Assembly (NCBI RefSeq): GCF_000234805.1
Contig: NC_016645.1
Location: 248,001 to 312,000, forward strand
From: Pyrobaculum ferrireducens
GTDB taxonomy: Archaea > Thermoproteota > Thermoprotei > Thermoproteales > Thermoproteaceae
DNA: 64,000 nt
Direction: 5' to 3'
Of this stretch, positions 7,843 through 16,700 are shown in pieces. The position numbers and the translations under genes are program-made. The first letter of the stretch is position 1, and each line of letters opens with the position of its first letter. Under the pieces are notes generated by a model that worked only from the letters and a program-made list of their open reading frames with translations, made no database searches and was not told the origin of the DNA.

Positions 7843-10798
7843 ATGGTAGCTCTACTGTTGGTGTTATTAGTTTGGTGAATTCGTTGTAGGGTATTACGTA
7901 TTTCTCTTGTGTTACTTTGTATTTACGTACGTGGTTTGCCAAGTGGGTACAGGGATCGCGGTATTTTTTCACTGTATTGTTGCTTAGGTCTACCACGTAT
8001 AGATACATGTGGTTTTTAAGCGCCTTTGTGTACTGTAGATCTACGAGTAGGGCGGCGCGGCGGGCGCGGTTTGTCTTGCTGGCGCACAGCGCGGCCCACT
8101 CCACTGGCTGAATGTGGATTTTGCTGTCTGGGCCTTTTACCGTCTTTACCTCCACCAGTCTGACTCCGTCGGGGCATACAGCTATGTAGTCGACACCTGT
8201 CATTGGTATGTGTCTCAGATCAACTATGTGGCACCCCTCTTTTCTATCTAGTTCCATGGCTATTTCCTCGCCTTTGGCGCCTTGTTCCATCAAGTCGCTT
8301 CCCCACTCGACTCCTAGCGTGAGGTAGCCTAGTGGCTTGTATATGGCTGTGAATAAGGTTGCCGTCTCTATCTTGGCATTGCCGCATGCCTCTCTCAGCA
8401 TGTTAACTGTTGCCTCTAGTTTCTGTAGGAGCTCTTCTTTTTGGCTGGCTTTTTGTGCTTCTGTTAGGCCCTTTTTCTTGTCTATTGCTTTTAGCATGGA
8501 GGTGTACTCGGCGAGTATGGCGTTTTCCTTGTTTTGACAGAGTTTTTTGACTTGCTCCTGTAGCTTTGCCTTCACTTCACCTAGTGCCTCTTCGGGTGGC
8601 TGTGGGCTTTGTTTTGACTCCTGTATATATATGGGGAGGGTAATAGCGGAGAGTGGGACTTGGCCTTTTTGGCACTGGGTGGTGTTGGGCTGGTAGTAGG
8701 CGGCTACGTGGCTTAGTGTGTATTTTTCTAAGCGGTGTCCTTCGGGAATAGCAACCTCTGCCGTGCCTTTTATGACCCAGAGGTTGCCGTCTGCGTAGCA
8801 CGGCTTGTCTACCTCTGCCAATATGGAGCTTGGGAGTTTTTCTAGGTGGTACTGAATTACTGCCTTGGCGAGGGGGTGTTCTACAGTTATCCTCTCGGGG
8901 CAGTTTGACGAGAGGCCGAAGCCGACTAGGCCTGTGCACGCCCCGCGGCAGAGACTGGCTAGCTCTTTTGGTAGGTATTTTATTCTGAAGCAACCACCTG
9001 CCTCGTCGTATGATCTGGGGTCGAGGGTGTTTAGCGTGCCGAGTACCAGGGTTTGGAGTTCCTCATCCGTGACGTAGTCTATACATCTAGGATCTTTTTG
9101 GAGTCTGACTCGGTCTTTTACTAGCAGGTCCTCTAGATCTTTAAGGGTGGCTTTTGACTGCGCGAGGCGTTCTACTTCTTCTGAGGGGTCTCGGCCTTTC
9201 AGCGCTGCGTCGATTAGCTTGGCGAAGTCTCTCTCGTCGGCGAGGTTTCCTAGGTATTCAAACACTCTGCCGAGCGCTTTTCTTATCTCCTCTAACTTCT
9301 TGAGGAGGAGTTCGTAGACGCGTCCGTCTATGGTGCCGTCGAGTAGGAAGTTGTAGACTAAGACGGGCCTCCTCTGGCCGTATCTGTGCACTCTGCCGAT
9401 TCTCTGATCTATGCGTGTGGGGTTCCACGGGAGGTCGTAGTTGATTAGGAGATTCGCGACTTGGAGGTTGAGGCCTTCTGAGGCGGCGTCTGTTGCCACT
9501 AGGATCTGGCCTTTGTCTCTGAACTCGGCCTCGGCCGCTTTGCGCTCCTCGTCTGACATGCCTCCGTGGAGGAGAACTACGTGGTAGCCGTCTTTTCTTA
9601 GCCTCTCTGCGAGATAGTGCATTGTGTCTCTGTACTGGGTGAAGACGATTATCTTTTCTGAGACCTTTCCCAAGACCTCTCCTAGTACCTTTTTCAATGT
9701 GTTATACTTGGTGTCAGTGGCGAGGGCTTGGCCAAGCTGGTGTAATCTCCTTAGCATTTCAATCTCCTTGTCTAGCTGGGTCTCGTCGACTACGCGTTGT
9801 ATAGCCTCAAGCTCGCTTTTCGGGGTTTCGGTTGGCTTGAGCAGGCCCCTCTTTATGGCTTCTAAGGCTTTTAGTCTTCTCTCGATGGTCCTCATGGCGG
9901 CGTATGTGCTTGAGGACGCTCTCTTTAGGAATACCGTAGCCACGAGGCCTATGGCCGCCCTGCGCTTCCCCTTGTACTTCTGGGCTATTCCGTAGTAGTA
10001 CCGGACGTACTTCTCGACCTCTCCGTAGAACTGCGCCTCGTCAGGTGAGGGGGCTATTTTCAACGTTGTGGAGTGTCTCTCTGGTATGCCGGTTTCGTCG
10101 TGGACGTCCTCTCTTAGTCTCCTAACGACGTACCTCTTAACGGCAAGTCTAAGAGAGTCGTCGTCTGTAACTGAGCGGTCTATGAGCCTTATCCGTGCCA
10201 TGAAGTCTAGCCTATCCCCGTGGTGTGGAGTGGCCGAGAGGAGCAGGACGTTTTTCGTAGCGGAGGCCAGCCTCTCGGCGGCTTGGTACCTCTTGGTGGG
10301 TTCGCGGCCCCTTGCGGTTAGGTTATGTGCCTCGTCGAATACCACGAAGTCCCACCCCTGTTGAAGAAAGTCATCTACCCTCCTTTTCAAGAAATCTATG
10401 GAGACGATGCCGCAGTTGGTATCGCAACGCTCTCTGCAGACTTGGCACTCTATGTCGAATTTCTCCGCCAGTTCTCTCATCCACTGGAAGACCAGCATCT
10501 TCGGCACGACGAGTAGCACCTTCTTTACGTGGCCTCTCATCATTAGCTCTTTTATCAAGAGGCCGGCCATGACGGTTTTGCCGAGGCCGACATCGTCGGC
10601 GAGTAACAGCCTAACTGCCCCCTCCTCGTAGTAGCGACGCAGTCCAAAATTTACAAAATCAAGCTGATACCTAAGAGCATCAACTCTACTATGCGAAGGA
10701 TTTACACACGGCGTGTAGTTACTAAGTAGATGAATCCTCAAGGCAAGCAGTGAAAGCAAGTTATATGGATACGGGGAATATCCCCCGCTAGAGGCCAT
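7832..10798 (-). CDS. SNF2-type superfamily 2 helicase with DUF3883 domain, defence system component
   Basis: A 988-residue ATP-dependent DNA translocase, first gene of the helicase-methylase-ATPase operon. Motifs: I DDVGLGKT (about 68-75), II FDEAH (about 155), III LSATPHHGD, V ATDAASEGLNLQ and VI QRIGRVHRYGQ near 480. A C-terminal DUF3883 region (near 850-930) has GVDYIAVCPDGVRLVEVKT, resembling a restriction-endonuclease-like core. Between motifs Ia and II there is an unusual cysteine cluster, C-x2-C-x3-C-x3-C (residues about 118-129), which could bind a metal. The ATG at 10798 is preferred to the TTG at 10810 because a TATA-like element (10822-10833) lies about 28 bases upstream. Confidence 0.92.
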   Translation of the reverse strand: MASSGGYSPYPYNLLSLLALRIHLLSNYTPCVNPSHSRVDALRYQLDFVNFGLRRYYEEGAVRLLLADDVGLGKTVMAGLLIKELMMRGHVKKVLLVVPKMLVFQWMRELAEKFDIECQVCRERCDTNCGIVSIDFLKRRVDDFLQQGWDFVVFDEAHNLTARGREPTKRYQAAERLASATKNVLLLSATPHHGDRLDFMARIRLIDRSVTDDDSLRLAVKRYVVRRLREDVHDETGIPERHSTTLKIAPSPDEAQFYGEVEKYVRYYYGIAQKYKGKRRAAIGLVATVFLKRASSSTYAAMRTIERRLKALEAIKRGLLKPTETPKSELEAIQRVVDETQLDKEIEMLRRLHQLGQALATDTKYNTLKKVLGEVLGKVSEKIIVFTQYRDTMHYLAERLRKDGYHVVLLHGGMSDEERKAAEAEFRDKGQILVATDAASEGLNLQVANLLINYDLPWNPTRIDQRIGRVHRYGQRRPVLVYNFLLDGTIDGRVYELLLKKLEEIRKALGRVFEYLGNLADERDFAKLIDAALKGRDPSEEVERLAQSKATLKDLEDLLVKDRVRLQKDPRCIDYVTDEELQTLVLGTLNTLDPRSYDEAGGCFRIKYLPKELASLCRGACTGLVGFGLSSNCPERITVEHPLAKAVIQYHLEKLPSSILAEVDKPCYADGNLWVIKGTAEVAIPEGHRLEKYTLSHVAAYYQPNTTQCQKGQVPLSAITLPIYIQESKQSPQPPEEALGEVKAKLQEQVKKLCQNKENAILAEYTSMLKAIDKKKGLTEAQKASQKEELLQKLEATVNMLREACGNAKIETATLFTAIYKPLGYLTLGVEWGSDLMEQGAKGEEIAMELDRKEGCHIVDLRHIPMTGVDYIAVCPDGVRLVEVKTVKGPDSKIHIQPVEWAALCASKTNRARRAALLVDLQYTKALKNHMYLYVVDLSNNTVKKYRDPCTHLANHVRKYKVTQEKYVIPYNEFTKLITPTVELPYDN

Positions 10799-10819
10799 AA
10801 AAACGCGCAAAAACGGACA

Positions 10820-10873
10820 AATTAACTTTATTACGCGTTTATGATCACTCTGTAATTTATGGTCTTATAAATC
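10820..10873. promoter_or_regulatory. divergent promoters between the defence operon and the HEPN-like gene
   Basis: TAATAAAGTTAA on the minus strand (10822-10833) serves the helicase start at 10798. TCTTATAAAT on the plus strand (10863-10872) lies about 25 bases before the ATG at 10892. Both genes would be leaderless. The two boxes are about 40 bases apart, so the two transcription units could be co-regulated. Confidence 0.55.
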
Positions 10874-10891
10874 AGCACGCTCCATCTATAG

Positions 10892-12022
10892 ATGACCCTG
10901 CCCACCAATAGGCATGGAGGATCTGGCCGGCTTACATCATCATCCACTTCAATTGCTGAGTTAAAAGCAACTGCACGTAGATTAAATAATATAAGTGATA
11001 TATCTGAAATAGATGATCTTAGAAATAGAGCTATTATTAGTATAGGTGGATTTGTCTTATTCATAATAATCAGTTTGGTATTTTTGTACACTCATAGTTC
11101 TAGGTTTTCTTCTATCGAAAGACTAAAAGAAGTCGTTGATCGACGCCTTTCGCGTCTCGTTCAGAATTGGGGTGATGAAGGATTAAAGACATTAGCTATG
11201 GAAAATGCGAAGCGCTGGCTTGAAGAGATGTTGCAAATAGCAGGTAGGTATTCTGACGAAGGGGTAGTGAGGCGGGTTATTCGTGAAACCGTTCTCACAT
11301 GGTTGGATAAATATGAGGAGGAAATAATGAAAGGCTATATTTCTGTAGCACGCTACTTGATAAAGATCCACGGGTTAGAAAAATATGTAAAAGGGTTTAA
11401 GTCTCTACTCTCGCCTATCAAACCAGTGGAGCAACATCGAGCTCTATACGTGTATTGGTGGACTGATACAAAGAAATATGTGGCTTGGAGCCTAAGTAGA
11501 GTTGGAATAATTGTACCTCATGGAAGTAGGGTTTTAGTTCCTACGTGGTTTTGGGAACTAGATACATCAGTAAGTGGGGGGAGAGAAATAATACAGATTG
11601 TGGGAGATTTAGGCAAGTGGTTGAGGGACTTGGAGTGCCCAGATAAGTGGAAAAGCTGTGTAATTACTGCAATTGGGGAATACGTGAATGGTCATCTGGA
11701 ATCAGCATTGCAACGGGTGTTAATATGTCTTGACTCGGCTCTTGACAAAGTCGCTAGTCTTCTTGGTGCTTTTAAAGAGAGCGGTGCAAAAGATGGAAAG
11801 AAGCGTATAGACTACGACAGAATTTCTGAGGAGTTGAGGAGAATAGCTGACATTAACGTTGACCCACATGAGTTAGAGAAGATGCGCAAGATGCGGAATT
11901 ATGTGGCTCATACCCCGAAGCCGGATGTAGACTTTGTAGAGGCTAATTCTGTATTTTATCGATCTTTGTATATAATGAAGGGCCTTTGCAAGATTTTAAT
12001 CTCTAAAGAGGAAAAAATTTAG
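10892..12022 (+). CDS. membrane-anchored protein with C-terminal HEPN-like motif
   Basis: A 376-residue protein with one clear membrane segment near residues 47-67 (ISIGGFVLFIIISLVFLY), a helix-rich body and a C-terminal segment with RNYVAH at about 335-340. That R-N-Y-V-A-H pattern in a helical context (MRKMRNYVAHT) matches the R-x4-6-H signature of HEPN ribonuclease domains, common in defence and toxin systems. Codon use is markedly more AT-rich than the neighbours, suggesting recent transfer. It is divergent from the helicase-methylase-ATPase operon and could be a membrane effector or an unrelated passenger. The HEPN call rests on one motif. Confidence 0.65.
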   Translation: MTLPTNRHGGSGRLTSSSTSIAELKATARRLNNISDISEIDDLRNRAIISIGGFVLFIIISLVFLYTHSSRFSSIERLKEVVDRRLSRLVQNWGDEGLKTLAMENAKRWLEEMLQIAGRYSDEGVVRRVIRETVLTWLDKYEEEIMKGYISVARYLIKIHGLEKYVKGFKSLLSPIKPVEQHRALYVYWWTDTKKYVAWSLSRVGIIVPHGSRVLVPTWFWELDTSVSGGREIIQIVGDLGKWLRDLECPDKWKSCVITAIGEYVNGHLESALQRVLICLDSALDKVASLLGAFKESGAKDGKKRIDYDRISEELRRIADINVDPHELEKMRKMRNYVAHTPKPDVDFVEANSVFYRSLYIMKGLCKILISKEEKI

Positions 12023-12101
12023 GGTTGATAATGAAAGTATTGTAGATATATAACTTTGTATTACGCCGGCTTGTGTGTTCCGGTTCCATTTAGGGCTGTG
12101 C

Positions 12102-12284
12102 CTATAGGGTTATCGACGAATCCGTTTGCGATTGTTGATCTGGGCCTAGTCGCCTCATCAGGTCGTTTACCATGTAGCCGCCTCCGTTTACCACGACGGC
12201 TCGGTCTGCGTATTTAGGGAGGTTTTGTATTGTCTTGGTGGGGTCTTTGAAGACTACCGACCCCCCGATCTTTATGACTATCAT
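12102..12284 (-). pseudogene. lysZ: 5' fragment of lysZ (LysW-aminoadipate/glutamate kinase)
   Basis: Starts [15 protein letters not shown] and continues to [18 protein letters not shown], the first two motifs of amino-acid kinases of the acetylglutamate kinase/LysZ family. After about 48 residues the sequence degenerates and stops; a full gene has about 260 codons. The ATG overlaps the TGA of the lysY fragment, as in intact lys operons, so this is a piece of the real operon junction left behind rather than a new gene. Confidence 0.8.
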
Positions 12285-12481
12285 ATGGGGGCGGTGGGTA
12301 TTGTCCTCAGCCCCTCATCCTCTGGGAAGCCCATGGCGATGTTAAAAGCCTGCACAGCCTGGCCTGCGGCGCCTCTAACTAGGATGTCTATCGCGGCAAA
12401 GGCGACTGCCCAGCCGAGGCGGTGGCAGTTCGATTTCTGGCTACGTCGTCGGCGTGAGCTCGGTGCCTGTATGTGTTTCAA
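12281..12481 (-). pseudogene. lysY: 3' fragment of lysY (LysW-aminoadipate-semialdehyde reductase)
   Basis: The last 50 or so residues (GWAVAFAAIDILVRGAAGQ, then [16 protein letters not shown]) match the C-terminus of the ArgC/LysY family, where the G-A-x-G-Q-A-V-Q motif is highly conserved. Upstream of about 12448 the resemblance is lost and the frame becomes Arg/Ser-rich. Only about one seventh of the gene remains. It joins the lysZ fragment with the native overlap. Confidence 0.75.
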
Positions 12482-12499
12482 CTATCTTTGGTCTCCGGC
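12428..12499 (+). repeat. two partial CRISPR-repeat-like sequences in the lysY relic
   Basis: GTTTCAACTATCTTT at 12475-12489 is identical to 15 bases of the reverse complement of the window's CRISPR repeat and continues with weaker similarity to 12498. Upstream at 12428-12440, TTCGATTTCTGG matches 11 of the last 12 bases of the same repeat in the same orientation. Between them are 34 bases. The layout is end-of-repeat, spacer-sized gap, start-of-repeat. It could be a decayed CRISPR unit or coincidence. Confidence 0.35.
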
Positions 12500-12635
12500 G
12501 CCCCCCCTTTCAACAGGGCTACACTCGTAGGGCCTAATTTCCTTTCAACTACCAGATGGCAGGCAGTAGGAAGATGTGGGCATGGAGGGTGTAGATGTAG
12601 TAGTTCATTTAATAATTTGTTAAACCCCACGCCTC

Positions 12636-13499
12636 ATGTCTAGAGGCCGGTATGTATACGAAGACCCCTCGATCGGGGCTATTATTTCAGCTGTCGCCGT
12701 CGTCGACTTTATCTTGGGGGAGAGGCTTTATGAGAGTTATCTAAAACAGACCATCAAGGGTCCTGGGGATTTATCCCTAGTCTACAAAAACGCCAAGGTT
12801 GTAGTAATTGAATTTAAAGCCCCAGAGCTAGCTACGTGCAACTGGAGGAAATGCTGGAGGTATGAAATTGGACAAGTAAGGAGTAGCCTCTTTAACAAAT
12901 ACTTACAGCTAGCCAGTAAAGGGTTGCTGTTCTTAGGTCTGGTACACGGCTTGGTCAAGCCATCCAGAGCCCCGCCTAACGGCGACGCGACATTTCGCTA
13001 CGCGCCTCTAACCACAGCCTTCGTACCTCCAAACGACGCCGGACGATGCCTAACAATGCTAAGTCAAAAGAACACTACGACGTTAAATATAACTAGTGGA
13101 TATATCTGGTTTCGTTATCTATTTCGCGATTGTGATATAGATCCTAGACGTGTTTACTTTGTAGATCTTACACGTGTTACATACCGGCGGGATTTTGTAT
13201 GGCGCTATTTTGCCACTTGTACATGTGAAAGATATGCTTGTAACTACGCCATAGGCAGAATATGGACTCAAGAGTGCGGACAACTAAAAATAATAGATCT
13301 AGCCAATTTGCTTTGTTGTCTAATAAAGTGTAAATTTGGCAAACTGGATGAAGAAGCCAAGGACTTGTTGAAAATGGTAGCGTCTTATTTGCAAGAAGCT
13401 CCACACGAGGCCCCATATCTATATGTCCTAACGTCTACCTTAGAGCTAATTCCACTACGCGACTTCATAGATATGGTGGGAGGAGGAGGGGAGGGGTAA
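12636..13499 (+). CDS. PD-(D/E)xK nuclease-like protein of unknown family
   Basis: A 287-residue protein. Residues about 44-60 read GDLSLVYKNAKVVVIEFKAP, the D...ExK arrangement on a beta-hairpin expected of PD-(D/E)xK nucleases. Downstream is a helix with a conserved-looking Gln and Tyr (GQVRSSLFNKYLQLA). The middle holds a Cys-rich patch (FATCTCERYACNYA). The ATG at 12636 is about 25 bases after a TATA-like TTTAATAA (12609-12616), so it is probably leaderless. It stands alone between the defence operon and the 1379-residue P-loop protein. The nuclease call is an inference from the motif; substrate unknown. Confidence 0.6.
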   Translation: MSRGRYVYEDPSIGAIISAVAVVDFILGERLYESYLKQTIKGPGDLSLVYKNAKVVVIEFKAPELATCNWRKCWRYEIGQVRSSLFNKYLQLASKGLLFLGLVHGLVKPSRAPPNGDATFRYAPLTTAFVPPNDAGRCLTMLSQKNTTTLNITSGYIWFRYLFRDCDIDPRRVYFVDLTRVTYRRDFVWRYFATCTCERYACNYAIGRIWTQECGQLKIIDLANLLCCLIKCKFGKLDEEAKDLLKMVASYLQEAPHEAPYLYVLTSTLELIPLRDFIDMVGGGGEG

Positions 13500-13516
13500 T
13501 CCACCTACACCCCTAG

Positions 13517-13708
13517 ACGTCTAAGCCCCAGATCGCCGGTTTAGAGAAGTGTCTGTTCCTCTTTCCCGCTTTTAGAAGTGGCAGAGGTTTCGAAAATGTA
13601 CTAGTGAACCCCAATCTAAAACCGTGCCAAGACTTCCAAACTCCCACACAATACATATACAGAGAGCTAGAGGCGGCCGCTGTAACAACCCGGCTGAGAG
13701 ATAAGTGA
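13517..13708 (+). pseudogene. open frame without start, possible gene remnant
   Basis: Sixty-three codons are open from 13517 to a TGA at 13706-13708 (for example GLEKCLFLFPAFRSGRGF and YIYRELEAAAVTTRLRDK). The composition is protein-like, but there is no start codon near the beginning. The frame ends just before the TATA box of the next gene. It may be the tail of a lost gene or of a frameshifted end of the preceding gene. Family unknown. Confidence 0.3.
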
Positions 13709-13733
13709 TATATATAAACCCGCCCACATCACC

Positions 13734-16700
13734 GTGGTTGTCGCTGGCGACTTGTTTGCGCCGTATAATAAGGAGAGGGCTGACCGGTACCCCTTCCCCG
13801 CTGTGGTGGTTGGACCGCCTCGTAGCGGCAAGACATTCTTTAGAACTAACTACGGGGTGGAGGCCGGGGAGAAGATCGCCGTCGAGAAGAGCGAACTCGC
13901 CGAGGAGGCGGGTGGGGGGCCGTATAGGCTGGTCTACTACATCCCGTGGGACGACGCGGAGAGATACGCCAGCGGCGACGCAAAGAGGGCCGTCGAGCTA
14001 ATCAAACGGCATTTTACGCCTGTGGAGTACCTCGGGGTAAGATACATGCCGCCTGGCTTCGTGGCTGAGGTGGTGAGGAGGCTGGAGGAGGGCGGCGAGG
14101 GAGCCGCCGTGAAGTACCTAGAAGAGCAACGGGAGGCCTACGAAAAATTCTCCACGTTGCTGGCGCCGGACAAGTGGGATAGGGTACGTGAAGTGTTTAA
14201 GAGAATTGGCTACTTCACCTTGAGGGAGGCGGTGTCGTTTTTGACGGAGGTATTGTGTATCGCCGGCGCTCTCCCCGTTTCTAAATCCGTCCCCCTCGTT
14301 TCTAAATTTCTAGATCTGGTGGCGGCTGTCATAAAAGTCTTCGGCAAAAACTGGATTACGCAGTGGATAGAGCAGGGGGAGAGGTGGAGAGGCCTACACG
14401 AAGACCTGCGGAAGGTGTTGGCGTGGAGAGCCGCCGCGAAGCTGGGAAGAAGCGGAGAGGAGGTGGAGAAGGCGCTGGACGCGCTCTACGGAATAGACAC
14501 CACAAAGCTGGAGGAGGTGGTGAAGAAAATCGAGGAGAAGCTCGCCGAGCTGGAGAGTGGGGTCTCTAGGCTTGAGGATAGGCTCAAGCCCGTCAACGCC
14601 GTCTATACAGAGCCAGAGGAGCTGGGCGTGGAGCGCAGAGACGGCGTGTTGTACGTAATGGGCGCGCCGTACGTAGATCCGGCGCGGCACGGCCTAGCAC
14701 AAGCCGTGGATGAGGTGGAGAGGAAGGTGCGGGAGGTGGTGGAGAGGGGCGGCGTCCTTGCCATAGTCGGCCCAAGAGGAGTCGGCAAGTCCACACTGGC
14801 TAGGGCCATGCTGGCGGAGGTTCTGAGAAGGGCGGCGGTTAGAGGCGTCGTGGACGTGGGGAGGCTGGGGCACAAGGATTTGCCATATGTGGTTGAGAGA
14901 GTAGGCCGTAGCTATGTCCTGTTCTACGATCCCTCTACGCCTAGATTCTACGAGCTGGGTGGTCTTGAAAAGCCACTGGAAGGGCCGAGTCCTGAGGCCC
15001 CCGGCGTAGTGGCTGAGCTTGTCAACTTAGCGCACCGCGGGGGGCGGCACATAGCGTCGGCGGTTTTGGTACTGCCGGTGGACGTCTACAACGCGCTGGG
15101 CGAGGAGGTGAAGAGGCGCATTACTCCCGTCGTTCTTGACTTGAGGAGCGTGGATTTCCTCGCCGAGATAATGAGGCGGTACTCCGGTTGCCAGCTGGAA
15201 GGAGAGAGACTGAGGGCGCTGGCCGAGGAAATTGCGAAATCCGACGAGGGCCACACCCTAATCGCCAGACTAGTCGGCGAGGAGTTGGGCAGGCGGGGCT
15301 GCCAGCTTGAGAAGGTGGAGGAGATGGTGAAGGCGGCCGGGGGGAAGGCCCTTAGGTTTATGCTTATTTACGTCAACGAGATGTTGAGAGTTAGGTGGAG
15401 GGATCCCTCCGGCACGTATGAAGACGAGGATGTGGCCGAGATTTTTTCACAAATTCTAGCGGCGAGGCAATACTACAGCCGAGACCTAGGCCCGGGGCGC
15501 GTGGTCGCGCCGCCGCTTCTCTTGGAGAGATGGGCTAGGTGGAGATGTGCCAAGTTATTTAAGAGCGAGAGATGTCCCAGAGAGCTCCCGCCCAAAGAGG
15601 TGTACAGCTGGCTCTCCCGGAGGCACCACGACCTGATAGAAACCGCACTGACTCTAGCCGCGTATGCAAATCTGTTAGAAAAAGCGGATAGAGAAGACGT
15701 CCGTAAAATAGTTGAAGACGCGGAGGTGGAGTTGAGAGTTTGGAAAAGGGCGAAGACAAGCCCCTACACCGTTGTCCACTTTCTTGTAGAATACGGCCCC
15801 GATTTAGAAAGGGAGTGGGAGGGGGCCACCTGTCTAGAGAAATTTGCATTGATGCTCGGCGCCGCCATCGCTGACCAACCATACAAGCCATTTGCCGAAG
15901 CGGCAGAGGAGGCTGAAGAAGACCTAAAGGACGCCGCCGAAAGGATAGGGAGGAGGTGTGTGATAGACGGCTATCTGCTGGCCGACGGCGAGCTGACGCC
16001 ATTCACCCGCGAGCTTCTGCGGGCAATGGCCTTAGAAGGCAAGATGCCGAAGCCCTTCGCAAGCCAACACGGCAAAGCTCTGGAGGAGGTGGAGAAGCTG
16101 GTAAAGACGTGGAGGGAGAGGGGAGGCTTCAAGCGGTGGGAGGCTATCTACGGTCTTGGCTTGGCCGCAGTGGTTGCGAGGGCGGAGGCGCTGGATAGAG
16201 ATGCGGCTGAAAAGGCGCTGGAGGCGGCTGTGCCAGCTGTGCAACGGGCGGGATCTCCGATCGCTGTTGGTGTTATTCTCGACGTGCTTTCGCAGTTGAA
16301 GGAACACGCGCCGAGCTGGTGGGTCGCCGTGCTTTACGCCGCGGCTACGCCGGCTGTGGTTGAGCAAAAGGAACTGGCAGAACGTATTTTAGAAGAGGTT
16401 GAGTGGGCTAAGGAGCGTGTGGAAGAAGACTGGGCAAGAGCGCTACTCGCCGTTGCCTATGCAACAGTGCCTACAAAATATACCGGGTCTGAGGAATCAC
16501 GTGGAGATTTATGTCGGCTTCTAGGCGGTATTCATGACCCTGATTTAAAAACTCTGGCAGAGATAAATACGCTTATGCCCCTTGCCGAGGGAGGCCTCTC
16601 ACCGTGTGGTGTCGACATGTGTACAGAAGAGGCAAGAGAGGGCTGTATGGAGTTTCTGGAAAAGGCGTTTGAAAGGAAGAAAGGCGAGCTGTTGTCAAAA

